Source: Ilumatobacter sp. (GTDB taxonomy: Bacteria; Actinomycetota; Acidimicrobiia; Acidimicrobiales; Ilumatobacteraceae). From it: a DNA stretch of 41,209 bases. Positions 22,920 through 34,800 of this stretch are shown in pieces. The position numbers were made by a program, and so were the translations under genes. Position 1 is the first letter of the stretch. Each line of letters begins with the position of its first letter. A model generated the notes under the pieces. That model was given only the letters and a program-made list of their open reading frames with translations, was not told where the DNA came from and did no database searches. The stretch lies in the NCBI GenBank assembly GCA_007693335.1, contig REDU01000056.1, positions 1 to 41,209 of the forward strand, given 5' to 3'.

Positions 22920-24263
22920 GTGCTCATGTCGACCGATCAGCTCCCACGTCCGTCGTCACCGAGAGGGTCGGGTGGTGCGCCACGTCCGACCCGCCGACTC
23001 GTGATCGTGGTGCGGGCCGATCCGGTCATCTGTGGCCACTCGGGCGAGGCGCGGAACCTCGCCGAGGTGGCGCTCACGCGTGGCTTCGACGACGTGCGCA
23101 TCGTCACCTGGCCGATCGAGACGCTGCAGGCGGCCGGGCTCCCGCTCAAGCCGCTCGACACGATCCTGCCGTACAGCGAGGGCATCACCGTCGAGCGGCC
23201 GGTCGGCGTGGGCGACTACAAGGTGCCCGACGGTCGGTACACGTCGGGCCTCACCGGGCGCCTGGTCGAGCTGTTCGCCGACGGCACGCCCACCGTCGCG
23301 ATGTCGCTGTACCTCCTGCCCCACGCGATGGTCGTGCAGGACGCGCTGACGACGGTGCGCCGTTCGGGGATCGCGCACGACGTCACCACCATCGCCGAGG
23401 CGGTCGGTTCCGACATCACCAATGCCGTCCGGTCGTGCGTCGACCAGCGGAACTTCGGTGCGGCGATGCAGTTGTTCAGCACCTACCTGGCGAACGACCA
23501 CTGTGTGGCGGTCTCGGCGTTCACCCGTGACCTGATCGTGGCGTCGGCGGAGGAGGTCGATGCCTCGTGCGGGACATCGTTCGCGGGCGCCTGCCGTGAG
23601 CGGGTGCGGATCAGCTACCCGGCCATCGACAGCTCGGCCTACACCGACCTCGACCCGGTGGACGTCTACGAGGCCCTCCGTCGTCGCGGACTCGAGCGCG
23701 ACGGCTACGCCCTCTTCTTGTCGAGGATCACACCGGCGAAGGGGGTGGACGATCTGATCATCGGCTACCGCGCCAGCGCCGCCCGCGACACGGTGAAGCT
23801 CGTGATCGCCGGCACCGGTCCGGCGCTGCCCGAGATGCGGGTGTTGGCCGGCGACGACGATCGGATCGTCTTCCTCGACGACGTGGACGACTCCGAGAAG
23901 CCGTTGCTCATGGCCGGATGCGCCACGTACGTGTTGCCGAGCAAGCCCCGTCCGGAGTTCGTCGAGACCTTCGGCATCGCGCTGGTCGAGAAGATGCTGA
24001 CGGGCGGTGGCCCGGTGCTCACCACCGAGACCGGCGGCATCGGCGAGGCGGTGGGCGACACGGCACTCACGATCCGCGCCGGTGATCCACGGTCGATCGC
24101 CCTCGCGCTCGACCACGCCGTGCTCGACCTCGACCCGGCGTCGCGCTGTTCGCTGGCGGAACGGGCCCGCGCCCATGCCCTCCAGTTCGACCGGGTCAAC
24201 GTGTTCGACCGCCTCCTCGCCCCCCTCTCGAATCGTCTGCCCGAAACCGCCAGAGCCAGCTGA
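22920..24263 (+). CDS. GT4-type glycosyltransferase
   Basis: A 447-residue GT-B fold enzyme. The N-terminal donor/acceptor loop is ADPVICGHSGEARNLAEVAL; the C-terminal domain has LFLSRITPAKGVDDLI, the typical LSRLxxxKGxDxLI strand-helix, and the EX7E nucleotide-sugar motif in EFVETFGIALVEKM near residue 346. GT4 members use UDP-, GDP- or ADP-sugars to build glycans, sucrose- or trehalose-like compounds, or lipid-linked sugars; the acceptor here is unknown. A segment of about 200 residues between the two domains (ITVERPVGVGDYKVP onwards) does not match a subfamily I can name. Translation is coupled to GH92. The stop codon is followed by a repeat half copy. Confidence 0.85.
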   Translation: MLMSTDQLPRPSSPRGSGGAPRPTRRLVIVVRADPVICGHSGEARNLAEVALTRGFDDVRIVTWPIETLQAAGLPLKPLDTILPYSEGITVERPVGVGDYKVPDGRYTSGLTGRLVELFADGTPTVAMSLYLLPHAMVVQDALTTVRRSGIAHDVTTIAEAVGSDITNAVRSCVDQRNFGAAMQLFSTYLANDHCVAVSAFTRDLIVASAEEVDASCGTSFAGACRERVRISYPAIDSSAYTDLDPVDVYEALRRRGLERDGYALFLSRITPAKGVDDLIIGYRASAARDTVKLVIAGTGPALPEMRVLAGDDDRIVFLDDVDDSEKPLLMAGCATYVLPSKPRPEFVETFGIALVEKMLTGGGPVLTTETGGIGEAVGDTALTIRAGDPRSIALALDHAVLDLDPASRCSLAERARAHALQFDRVNVFDRLLAPLSNRLPETARAS

Positions 24264-24281
24264 TCCGGACAGACAGTTGTG
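24264..24281 (-). repeat. Half copy of the palindromic repeat (left arm, inverted)
   Basis: Immediately after the GT4 stop codon, TCCGGACAGACAGTTGTG is the reverse complement of a left arm. It can pair with the left arm of the full copy that starts 10 bp downstream: CCGG-ACAGACAGTT against AACTGTCTGT-G-CCGG, with a single-base bulge. Confidence 0.6.
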
Positions 24282-24290
24282 CGTGCCCAC

Positions 24291-24348
24291 CTCGAACTGT
24301 CTGTGCCGGCGGCGTGGTTCTGCCGGTTTCCCGCAGACAGTTCGGGGG
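24291..24348 (+). repeat. Palindromic intergenic repeat, copy 2
   Basis: Left arm CCTCGAACTGTCTGTG (from 24290) and right arm CGCAGACAGTTCGGGG can pair at all 16 positions in RNA, two as G-U. The inner part also has GCCGG complementary to CCGGC. It separates the GT4 gene from cysS. Confidence 0.75.
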
Positions 24349-24369
24349 TGTGACCGAGTGCGGGCCTTC

Positions 24370-24375
24370 TAGGCT
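24370..24375 (+). promoter_or_regulatory. -10 box for leaderless transcription of cysS
   Basis: TAGGCT is followed by 6 nt and the GTG start at 24382. No ribosome-binding site is visible, as expected for a leaderless mRNA. Confidence 0.5.
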
Positions 24376-24381
24376 GGCGGC

Positions 24382-25755
<1,374 letters not shown>

Positions 25756-25766
25756 CCCGCGATCCC

Positions 25767-25826
25767 CTCGAACTGTCTGTGCTGGCGGGGTGGTGTCGAC
25801 GGTTTCCCGCGGACGGTTCGGTGGGG
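25767..25826 (+). repeat. Palindromic intergenic repeat, copy 3
   Basis: Left arm CCTCGAACTGTCTGTG (from 25766) and right arm CGCGGACGGTTCGGTGGGG; pairing is complete with several G-U pairs and a 2-nt bulge. The right end abuts the complement of the RTX gene's stop codon, and the left end is 10 nt after the cysS stop. It sits between convergent genes and could stop transcription from both sides. Confidence 0.75.
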
Positions 25827-28800
25827 TCAGCCGTCGTCGGCGACGCCGCAGGTGAAGTGGCCGGGCGTCTCGGGGTGCGGCGGGCTGGTGTTGTGTCGGA
25901 TGTCCTGCTGGTACACGAGCGCGAGCTCGCGGAATCCGGAGGTGCCGAACGTGCCGGGCTGGTACGCCCCGTCGCCCTCGGCCTGGTCGATCAGGAACTC
26001 CATCATGCCGGGATAGGGCGAGCGGATGTCGATCCAGGCGCCGTAGGTGGCCGGGCAGTTGTACCAGAGGTTGTAGACGCCGCCCCAGTCGATCAACCGG
26101 TCGCCCTGCACGGGTCCGTTGTCGCCCTCGTCGGCCTGCATCACGTCGCGACCCCAGCCGCCGTAGATGTGGTCGATGCCGTCGTAGGTGTCGCCCTCGA
26201 CGGCCACGAGGAACCGTTCGGGCGGGTCGATGGTGGGGCGTGGTCGGACGTCGAGGTCGGTGTCGCCGTGACCGCCGTAGAGGTGGTCGTTCCCGGCGCC
26301 GCCCCAGATGGCGTCGTCGCCGTCGCCGCCGAAGATGCGGTCGTCACCGGCGTTGCCGTTGATCAGGTCGACGCCGGCGCCGCCGTGGATCCAATCACCC
26401 CCGTCGCCGCCGAGGATGACATCGTCACCGCCGAGGTTGATCTGGGTGAGCTCCACCTGGCGGGTCAGCGTGCCCTCGGCGAAGATCAGCGACTCCATGA
26501 ACGGTTGCTGCGGGGCGATGACCTCCTCGCGATCACCGCTCTCGACGATGTTCGTCACGACGCCCTGGTCGCCGAGGATGGCGTCCTCGCCGGGGCCGCC
26601 GCACAGCACGTCTCCACCGAAGGAGATGTCGTCGAACACACCGGGTCCGAAGTAGGACTCGATGTAGTCCGCCATGGTGGCGCCGGGCTCCAGGTCGGCG
26701 GTGTCGAGCGCATCTGCGTCGATCAGCCGCGCCAGGTGATCGTCCAGCCGGCACCACTCGACCACCCGCCAGGCGGGTAGCCCGTCCCACGTGCCGTCGT
26801 GGAACTCCTCGGTGTCGTCGAACTGGCCGGTGATGTCGTCGTCGCCGTGGCCACCCCACACGAGATCGCTGCCCGATGTGATGCCGGGCGTCGTGTCGAG
26901 CATCTCAGTGGTCCTGACCACCCTGGTGTACACGCCGTTGCCGGGATCGGCGTCCGGAGTCCCGACCTCGCAGTCGAACTCACGGTCGGCGCCGCCGGCG
27001 GTGGCCTCACGCCACTCGCCGACGTCGCCGTCACGGTGCCGGTAGGTCTGGCACGTGAAGCCGGTCTCGTCGTCGAACGGGCGAACGATGGTCGCGTTGT
27101 CACCGGCGATCACGTCGTGACCGGGACCGCCGTCGATCAGGTCGCGACCGTCGTGACGGTCAACTTCCCAGCTGCCGCCGATGATGTCGTCCTGACCGGG
27201 GCCGCCGAAGATGATGTCGTCGTCGGCGCCGCCGAGCAGGAGATCGTCACCGCCGGCTGCCGGGGCCGAGTCGGGGTTCACCCAGTCGAGTGTGGCGATC
27301 TGCCAGCTCGCGATCGGGTCGGCCACGTCCGGCACGATCGCGTGCCAGCCGTCGGACCAGTCGATGATGCTCACGTCCACGGTCACGTCGTCGCCGAAGA
27401 TCAGGTCGTCACCGACGTGGCCGTGGAGCAGGTCGTGCCCGGCGAACGTGGCCTCGTTCTGTGGCCCGAGCAGGCCCGGGTCGGGCCCGCGCAGCGAGCC
27501 GCCGATGAGCAGGTCGTCCCCGGCGGTGTCCGGGTGCGGCGGCGCGACGTCGACGATCTTCTCGTCGAAGAGTTCCACCGCCTCGGCCCCGATGCCGGTG
27601 GCCCACCAGGGGGCCGAGCGTACGACGCGCCCGTTGTCGCCGATGGCGAAGTCGTCACCCGGGCCGCCGACGATCACGTCGGAGCCCGCCACCACGCCGC
27701 GGGTGTCCGCGTCTGCGATGCCGCGGTCGGACGATCCGCCGATCAGCACGTCGTTTCCACCGTTGCCGAACAACGTGTCGTCGCCCGGTCCGCCCTCGAG
27801 GTGGTCGTCGCCGTCGGACGAGTGGTGGAGCGGCGCGTACTGGCGCTCGTCGGCCAATGCCACCGCGTTGTCGCCGATCAGCAGGTCGTCGCCGGCCTGG
27901 CCGAACAACAGGTCGTCGCCCGGGTCGGCGACGCTGCCGATCGACCCGCCGATCAGGACGTCGTCACCGGATGTGTCGGGGTGGGGCAACGTCTCACCTG
28001 CGTAGTGGACGTCGAGCAGTCTCACGTCGAACTGGCCGGGGCCCGTGCGTTCGATGTCGGCGTTGTCGCCGGCGAGGGCGTCATCACCCGGGCCGCCGAC
28101 GAGCAGGTCGTCACCGTCGGCCAGACCCTCGAGGATCTCGACCTCCCAGCCGTCGTCCTCCGAGCCGACCGGGACGGGATGCGGCACGCGATGGGCGTGC
28201 TCGTCGTCGGGCAACAACGGCCACGTGTCGGTGAACTCGGCGTGCCGGCCGGATCCGCCGACCAGGACGTCGTCGCCGGGGCCGCCGAACAACTCGTCGT
28301 CGCCCGGGCCGCCGTAGAGGTGGTCGTCGCCGGGGCCGCCGAACAACTCGTCGTCGCCGCCCTGCCCGTACAGCAGATCGTCGCCGCCGCCGCCGGACAG
28401 CAGGTCGTCGCCGGCGGTGTCAGGGGCCGGCGGGTCCCCGCCGGCCACGTGCAGGTCGAACAGCTGGACGACGAACCGCGAGCCGTGCAGGCCCTCCTCG
28501 TCGTCGTCGACGAGGGCGATGCGGGCGTTGTCACCGGCGAGCGCGTCGGCTCCGAACCCGCCGTACAGCTCGTTGTCCCCGGACGGGATGCCCGGGCGCG
28601 ACGAGCCGCCGATCAGGATGTCGTCACCCGAGTCGCCGTGCAGGATGTCGTCGCCCGGACCACCCTCCAAGATGTCGTCGCCGGGTCCGCCCCGCAGGAC
28701 GTCGTCACCCGGGCCGCCGAAGGCGCGGTCGTCGCCGAGGCTGCCGAAGATGTGGTCGTTTCCGCCGTGCGTCAGGAACACGTCGGCCGTGAGGTCGGCG

Positions 28801-31800
28801 GTGATCCTGCCGTTGTCGCCGATCATCACGTCGCCGAACCGGCCGGCGTGGAGCCAGTCGTCACCGGGGTTCGGTTCGTCGTCCCACGAGCCGCCGATCA
28901 GGCGGTTCGGCGCGGTGGGGGCCGGCGACCCGAGGATCGTGACGCTGGGCGGGGGCGCCGGAGGTGTGAAGCCGGCGTGACCCTCGCCGACATCGGCGTT
29001 GCCGCCGACGAGTACGTCGTTGCCCGTGCCGCCGACGAGCAGGTTGGCGCCCGTCGGGGTGCCCGAGATCGGCCAGCCGCCGAGCAGGACGTCGTGACCG
29101 GGACCGCCGAACACGCTGTCGTCGCCCGGCCCGCCGTACAGGCGGTCGTTACCCCCGTGGTCCGTCAGCAGCTCGACGCCGGTCGGGATGCCGTCGGCGT
29201 CACGGGCGCGGAGGCCGGGGAAGGCGTCGGCGCCCAGCGCGATCGGGTAGGTGATCGAGTCCCCCTCGACCGTCGGCCGGAGACCATCGTCGAGCGGCAT
29301 CGCGTTGTCGCCGATGATGAGGTCGTCGCCGCCGCCTCCCCAGGCGGTGTCGTTGCCGGGGGAGTCGTGGTCGTGGAGTGAGCCACCGACGATCAGCGAC
29401 GGTGCGGTGGCGGAGCCGGCCGGCTTCACACCGAGGAGGACACCGGTCTCACGGTCACGTTGCACCTCTGCGTTGTTGGCGGCGATGTGGTCGTCGCCCG
29501 GGCCGCCGACGATCACGTTCGCACCCGGGTCGACGGTGCTCTCCGGATCGGCCGCGGTGTCGGCCACGCCACCGACGAGGACGTCGTTGCCACCGCCACC
29601 GTCGATGAAGTCGTTGCCGCCGCCACCGTAGATCTCGTCGACGCCGGGACCACCGAACAGTCGGTCGTCGCCGTCACCACCGTCGAGCACGTTGTGGTCC
29701 ACGGTGTCGGGGTCGTCGTCACCGAAGTGGACCTGGCCGACGTGGATCGCCGTCACCTCTTGGTAGCCGCCCTCCTCGGCATCGAAGACGATGTCGACGT
29801 CGCCGTTGTCGGCGATCAGGATGTCGGGACCTGCGCCGCCGAGCAGCTCGTCGAAGCCGGGGGTGCTCGTGCCTGCGCCGGTCGTGCGGGTGCCACCGAT
29901 CAGGATGCTGCCGACCTCGTTCTCGGGCGGGACCCGTAGCGAGTCGTCACCGCTGCCGCCGACCATGACGTCGCGACCGTCCGCGCTGCCGTGCAGTTGG
30001 TCGTTGCCGCCGCCACCGACCATCAGGTTGCTACCGCCGGTGCCGTAGATGATGTCATTCCCGTCATCCCCGGACTCGATCGTCGAGTAGGTGATGTCGA
30101 TGCCGTTGCCCGAGATGGTCGCGGTGCAGCTGCCGTCGCCGATCAGGATGTCGTCGCCGCGGCCACCGGTGATCACGTCGTCGCCGGCACCACCGCACAG
30201 CAGCACCGAGGCCTCGAACGGGATCGGATCGTTCGTGATGTCGGTCTCGTCGTCGTCGATCTGGTCGTCGGGTCCGATCGCGGTGGCCGAGCCGTCTGCC
30301 ATCGTGAGCGCATCGTCGCCGGTGCCGCCGTCGCCGACCACCTTGATCAGCCGACCGTCCTTCATCACGCCGGTGATGTCGTGGTGCTCCTCGTACTCAC
30401 CGAACGCGGCCACCGAGAACGATGTCTGTGCCGTGTTGAGCGGCCGTACGACGTACTTCTCCTCCGTGGCTCCGGGGAGGATGCCGCGCAGTCCAGCTCG
30501 TGGCCCGGTGTTGAGCACGAGAACCGAGGGACTGTTCGGGTCGTCGGGATCCACGTCGTACTTCGTCGCCAGGTTCGGTTCGACGTCAGCGCACGCCGCG
30601 GCGAGGAGGTCCTCGAGCCGGAGCAACACGATGCGGACGAGGTTCCACGAGAACTTCTTCGAGAAGATGCCGAACCCGATGCGCAAGAACGCGTCGACGA
30701 AGATCGACAGCTGCCCGGTCGCCACGAACAGGCAGATGGGCATGTAGAAGCCCTGGTTGGCCAGGATCTGGTCGATGCGCACCTTGCCGGTGCCCGAATC
30801 GTCCTCGAGGTCCATGAACAGGTTGGCCTCGAGGCCGCCCTCGATACCTGCCCGCGCGACGCCGAGTTCGGCCCCACCGGAGACTCCGAACGCCGCCGAC
30901 AGGACGATCTCGGGTACATCCACGCCGTTCTCGTCGCGGTCGTGGAGGAACAAGCCGTGGAAGAGCAGCGCGATCTGGTCGCCGGCACCGCCGTCCTCGC
31001 CGGCGAGGCGCTGCTGCACGGCGCGGCGCATCCCGTAGGTGTCGTAGCCCGCGCCGAACTGCCCCTCGATGGAGGCACTCATGAAGATCGAGATGACCAC
31101 CGGTACCGGCCCGACCATCAGCGGCGGGAGGTCGATGGAGTGGCCGAGTCCGGCCTTCAGCTTCCCGGACCGCCACTCGACGAGGTTGACGTCCTGTCCC
31201 ACGAGCAGCTGGAACAGCTTGGACGGGTTCTCGAACGCCTCGAACGTGAACCCGCCACCACCGGTGGTGGAACGCTCGACGGCGGCCGCGGTGCCGCCGC
31301 CGATGGCTCCGAACACGTTGTCGATCTCGGGGGTGCCCTGCACGAGGTTGCCGGCCTCGTGGGGCGCGAGCTGGCGATCGAGCGCGAGTGCGCCGTCGAC
31401 GCTGAAGCTGCCGAGCGGGATCGGATCGCCGTCGGCGGTCGCCTGGCCGAGGAGATCGACGATCTGGATGATCCCGATGATGCGACGCACCATCGTCAGG
31501 TCGGCGCCGCTCGCCGTCTCGAACAGGGTCAGCATGGTGAGCGGATCCCCGGTGATCGCCTCGTAGATGTCCGACAGCACCGGGATCGGCGCACTGGCCA
31601 CGTCGAGCACCGGCTTGAAGGTCTTGGTGAAACGGTGCACCTCACCGACGGTCGGTTCGAGGAAGTCGTCGAGGACCGAGCCGGGGTCGATCGCCACGCT
31701 GTTGAAGGCGATGTTCGGCTCGCCGAGGTTCATGCCGTCAGACGTGGAGGCGTCGAACCCCCATCCGATCACCAGGTCGGCGGTCAGCGACGGGATCGCG

Positions 31801-34800
31801 CCGTCGCCGGGGAGGTCGATCCCGGGGATGCTCGGCACCGTGCGGATCTGGTACCGGATGTCGGCGTTGGCGTCGAGGTCGAGGTCGACGTTGGCCGAGT
31901 CGTCGCCGGAGATGAGCCGGTGCAGCGCGATCCGACCGGACGGGTTCGAGGTCGTCAGATTGGCGCTCGTCGTGAGCGAGAGTTCTTGGTGGCCGGGATC
32001 GCTCTTCGTCAGCTCGATCAACAGCAGCGCGAGGTGTCCGTGCATGGTGCCGGGCAGTGTGACCCCCACCCCGGCGGTGAGCTCGGGGTCCTCGTCGGCC
32101 ACGACGTAGAAGCCGTTGTCGCGGTCGAGTCCGAACGTCAGGTCGAGCGACCAGCCGACGTCGGCCCTGAGGTCGTCCTCGTCGGTGTTCGGATCGTCGA
32201 CCACGCCGAGCCGGAACCCCGGGATGCCGAGGTCGAACCCGGGCAGCTCGAAGTCGTCGTCCTGTCCGAGCGAGAGCGAGATCTCGATCCCGTCGATCGT
32301 TTCGGGCGTGGTGCACACGACGGAGCACTGGAAGTCGACACCGACGGCGCCCGGTGGGAGGTCGAGATCGACGAGCGCGTCGTTGAAGGCCTCGACGATC
32401 GCCGCCTCCATCGCGGCGGTGTCGGCGAGCGCGTCGAGCGTCTCGAACGTGTCCTCGATCCGGTCGAGCAGGCCGTCGATCCTCCCGGCGATGTCGGCAC
32501 CACCGTCGAGCACGTCACCCACGACCGGGACCTTGACGCCGTGGGACGAGCCCTTCAGGGTCCGCTCGATGAGCGCGGCCACGTACCGCATGCCCTCGAT
32601 GAGGGTGGCGAAGTTGAGCAGCTCTCCGACCAGTCCCGCGAACACGGCCTCGGTACCCTGGACGTCGAACGTGCCTGCGCCGAAGTCAGCATCGACGGTG
32701 ACCACGCCGAGGGGGTCCTCGTTGAAGTGGATCGGGAGCGTTGCGCCGGCGCTGCCGGTCAGGATGTCGCCCGGCTCCTCCAGCCATCCGCTCACCCAGT
32801 TCCCGATCCCGGCCAGCGGGACGCGCCCGTTGCCGTCGTCGCCCACCGCGAGCTCGGCGTTCAGGTGAACCGTTGCCGGATCGTCGGGGCCGCCGACCGA
32901 AACGGCGAACGGGCCTGCTCGGACCTCGAGTTGCAGCTCGGCAGGTTCGTCCGGACTGCCCAGGTCGAGACCGACGCTGGCGCCGCTGTTCTCGAGCAGG
33001 AACAGCTCGGGCTCCTCTCCGACCACCGACGGGAGCTGGACCCCGGCGTGCACCGCGATCTCGGCGCCGTAGTCGACCGAGAGGTTCCCCTGGCCGTCGA
33101 CACCCACGAGACCCCGCGCCCCGTCGAGGTCGAGCTGGAACGGGAGCTCCAGGCTCCGGTCGATCGACAGGTCGAGGCTGAAGATGACGGCGGGAGTGCC
33201 CGTGCTGTCGTCGATCGCGAGCTTGACGGCCGGGTTCTGCTCCAACCCGAGGGCGTCGACCAGCATCTGGTTGAGCTGGTCCTGCAGACCCTGCAGGGTC
33301 GCGGCCGGGTCGGTCGCGAGGTCGTGGACCTGCTGGCGGATGGTGTTCAGGTCGGAGAGGAGCTCACCGATGTTCGACCCGGTGAACGGGACGTCGGGCA
33401 GGCTCTGGTCGCGCAGGCCGGCGTCGAGCTGGTCGAGGATCTCGTCGAGGGCTTCGAGGATCGCGCCGAGCAGCGCCAGCGGGTCCTCGGTGTCGAAGTC
33501 GAACGAGGCGATGTCGCCGAGCCCGCTGAGGTCGACGTCGAGCGTGTCGATGTCGGTCACATCGGGCCACTCGAGCTCGACCGTGCCCGGCGAACCGCCC
33601 GGAATGGCAGGTTCGACGGCGACGGTCAGGATCGTCGGGTGGACCGCGATCGCGACCTCGGTCTCGACGGTCGGGGCCTCGTCGGTGAGGCCGTTGATGA
33701 GGTCGGCGAGAGTGAGAAGGTCGTCGCCCGCGAACGTGGCCGAGACCATGTGCTCGGCGTTCGTGCCGTCGTCCTTCTTTCCGGTTGTGAGCAGGGGGTT
33801 CGCATCGCCCTGCGCGCTGATGCCGAGATAGCCGATCGCGCCGGTCAGTGCGACGTTCGCATCGACGGGGAAGTCGATGGCGATGCCCGAGTCGGCGGTG
33901 CGGATCGCCACCCGCTCGGCGACGCTGATGAGTGCGGCCGGGTCGGGTTCTTCTTCGAGCCGTTCCTCGTCGAACTCGAGCGAGAGGGACAGCCCGAGGC
34001 CGACCGTCGCCGACGGGATGGCGGTCGCCGACGCCGCCGCGGTCGCACTCAGGTTGCGCAGGCCGAACGGGGCGAGCTGGTCGCCGAACGACAGCTCGAC
34101 GTCGATCGTTCCCGGCGCGTGGGTGTACGACAGGTCGAACGTGAGTTGCTCGCTCGCCGGGTCATAGGCGAGGCCAGGGTCGAAACCGATCGCCGCGGCG
34201 AGGTTGTCGATGACGCTCTCGAGATCGAGCAGGTCGAGGTCCGCGAGCAGCTCGCGGTCGAGTGAGTCGAGCAGCACGACGGGGCCCTCGTCGGGGATGT
34301 CGGCGAGGCCGAGATCGTCGAACCATGTGAGGAGCGGCTGGTGGATGCCGATCGACTGGAGGCTCTGCCGGACGAACGGGAGGTCGGCGTCGACGACCCC
34401 CGACGCCTGGGTGGCGCGCAACGCGGTCGCCAACTGGGCGATCGCGACGAGGACCTCCTCGATGAGGATGTTGTCGAAGTCGCCGATGGCGTCGAGGTCG
34501 AACTCGAGCGCGTCGCGCCAGTCCTCGGGTGGGTCGGGGAGGTCGCCGGGCCAGTCGAGGCCGATCGTGCCGGTGACGTCGTCGAGGCCGGGGAGGTCGC
34601 TGGTGACGGTGAGATCAGCCGCCGCGGTCGCGGAGGCGTCGACGGTGAACAGGTCGAGGCCGCTCGTCGTCTCCCACGTGCTGCGAGGGACCACGACATC
34701 GGCCGCGTCCGCGTTGAAGCGGGCGGTGACGCCGACCGTCGATGCTGCTGCACCGGTGACGTCGACGCCGAGGATCCCGACGAACGCCTGCAGCGGGGCG

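Noticed and set aside
26130-30215. Regular DNA repeats that could suggest a CRISPR array
   Set aside because: The repeats are in frame, encode GGxGxDxLx nonapeptides, and lack unique spacers of constant length.
29991-34265. 1424-codon open frame on the + strand opposite the RTX gene
   Set aside because: It is the antisense of a GC-rich, Asp/Gly/Leu-rich coding sequence. Its composition is Val/Glu/Arg-rich with no recognisable domain, and the minus-strand RTX repeats and signal peptide are clear.
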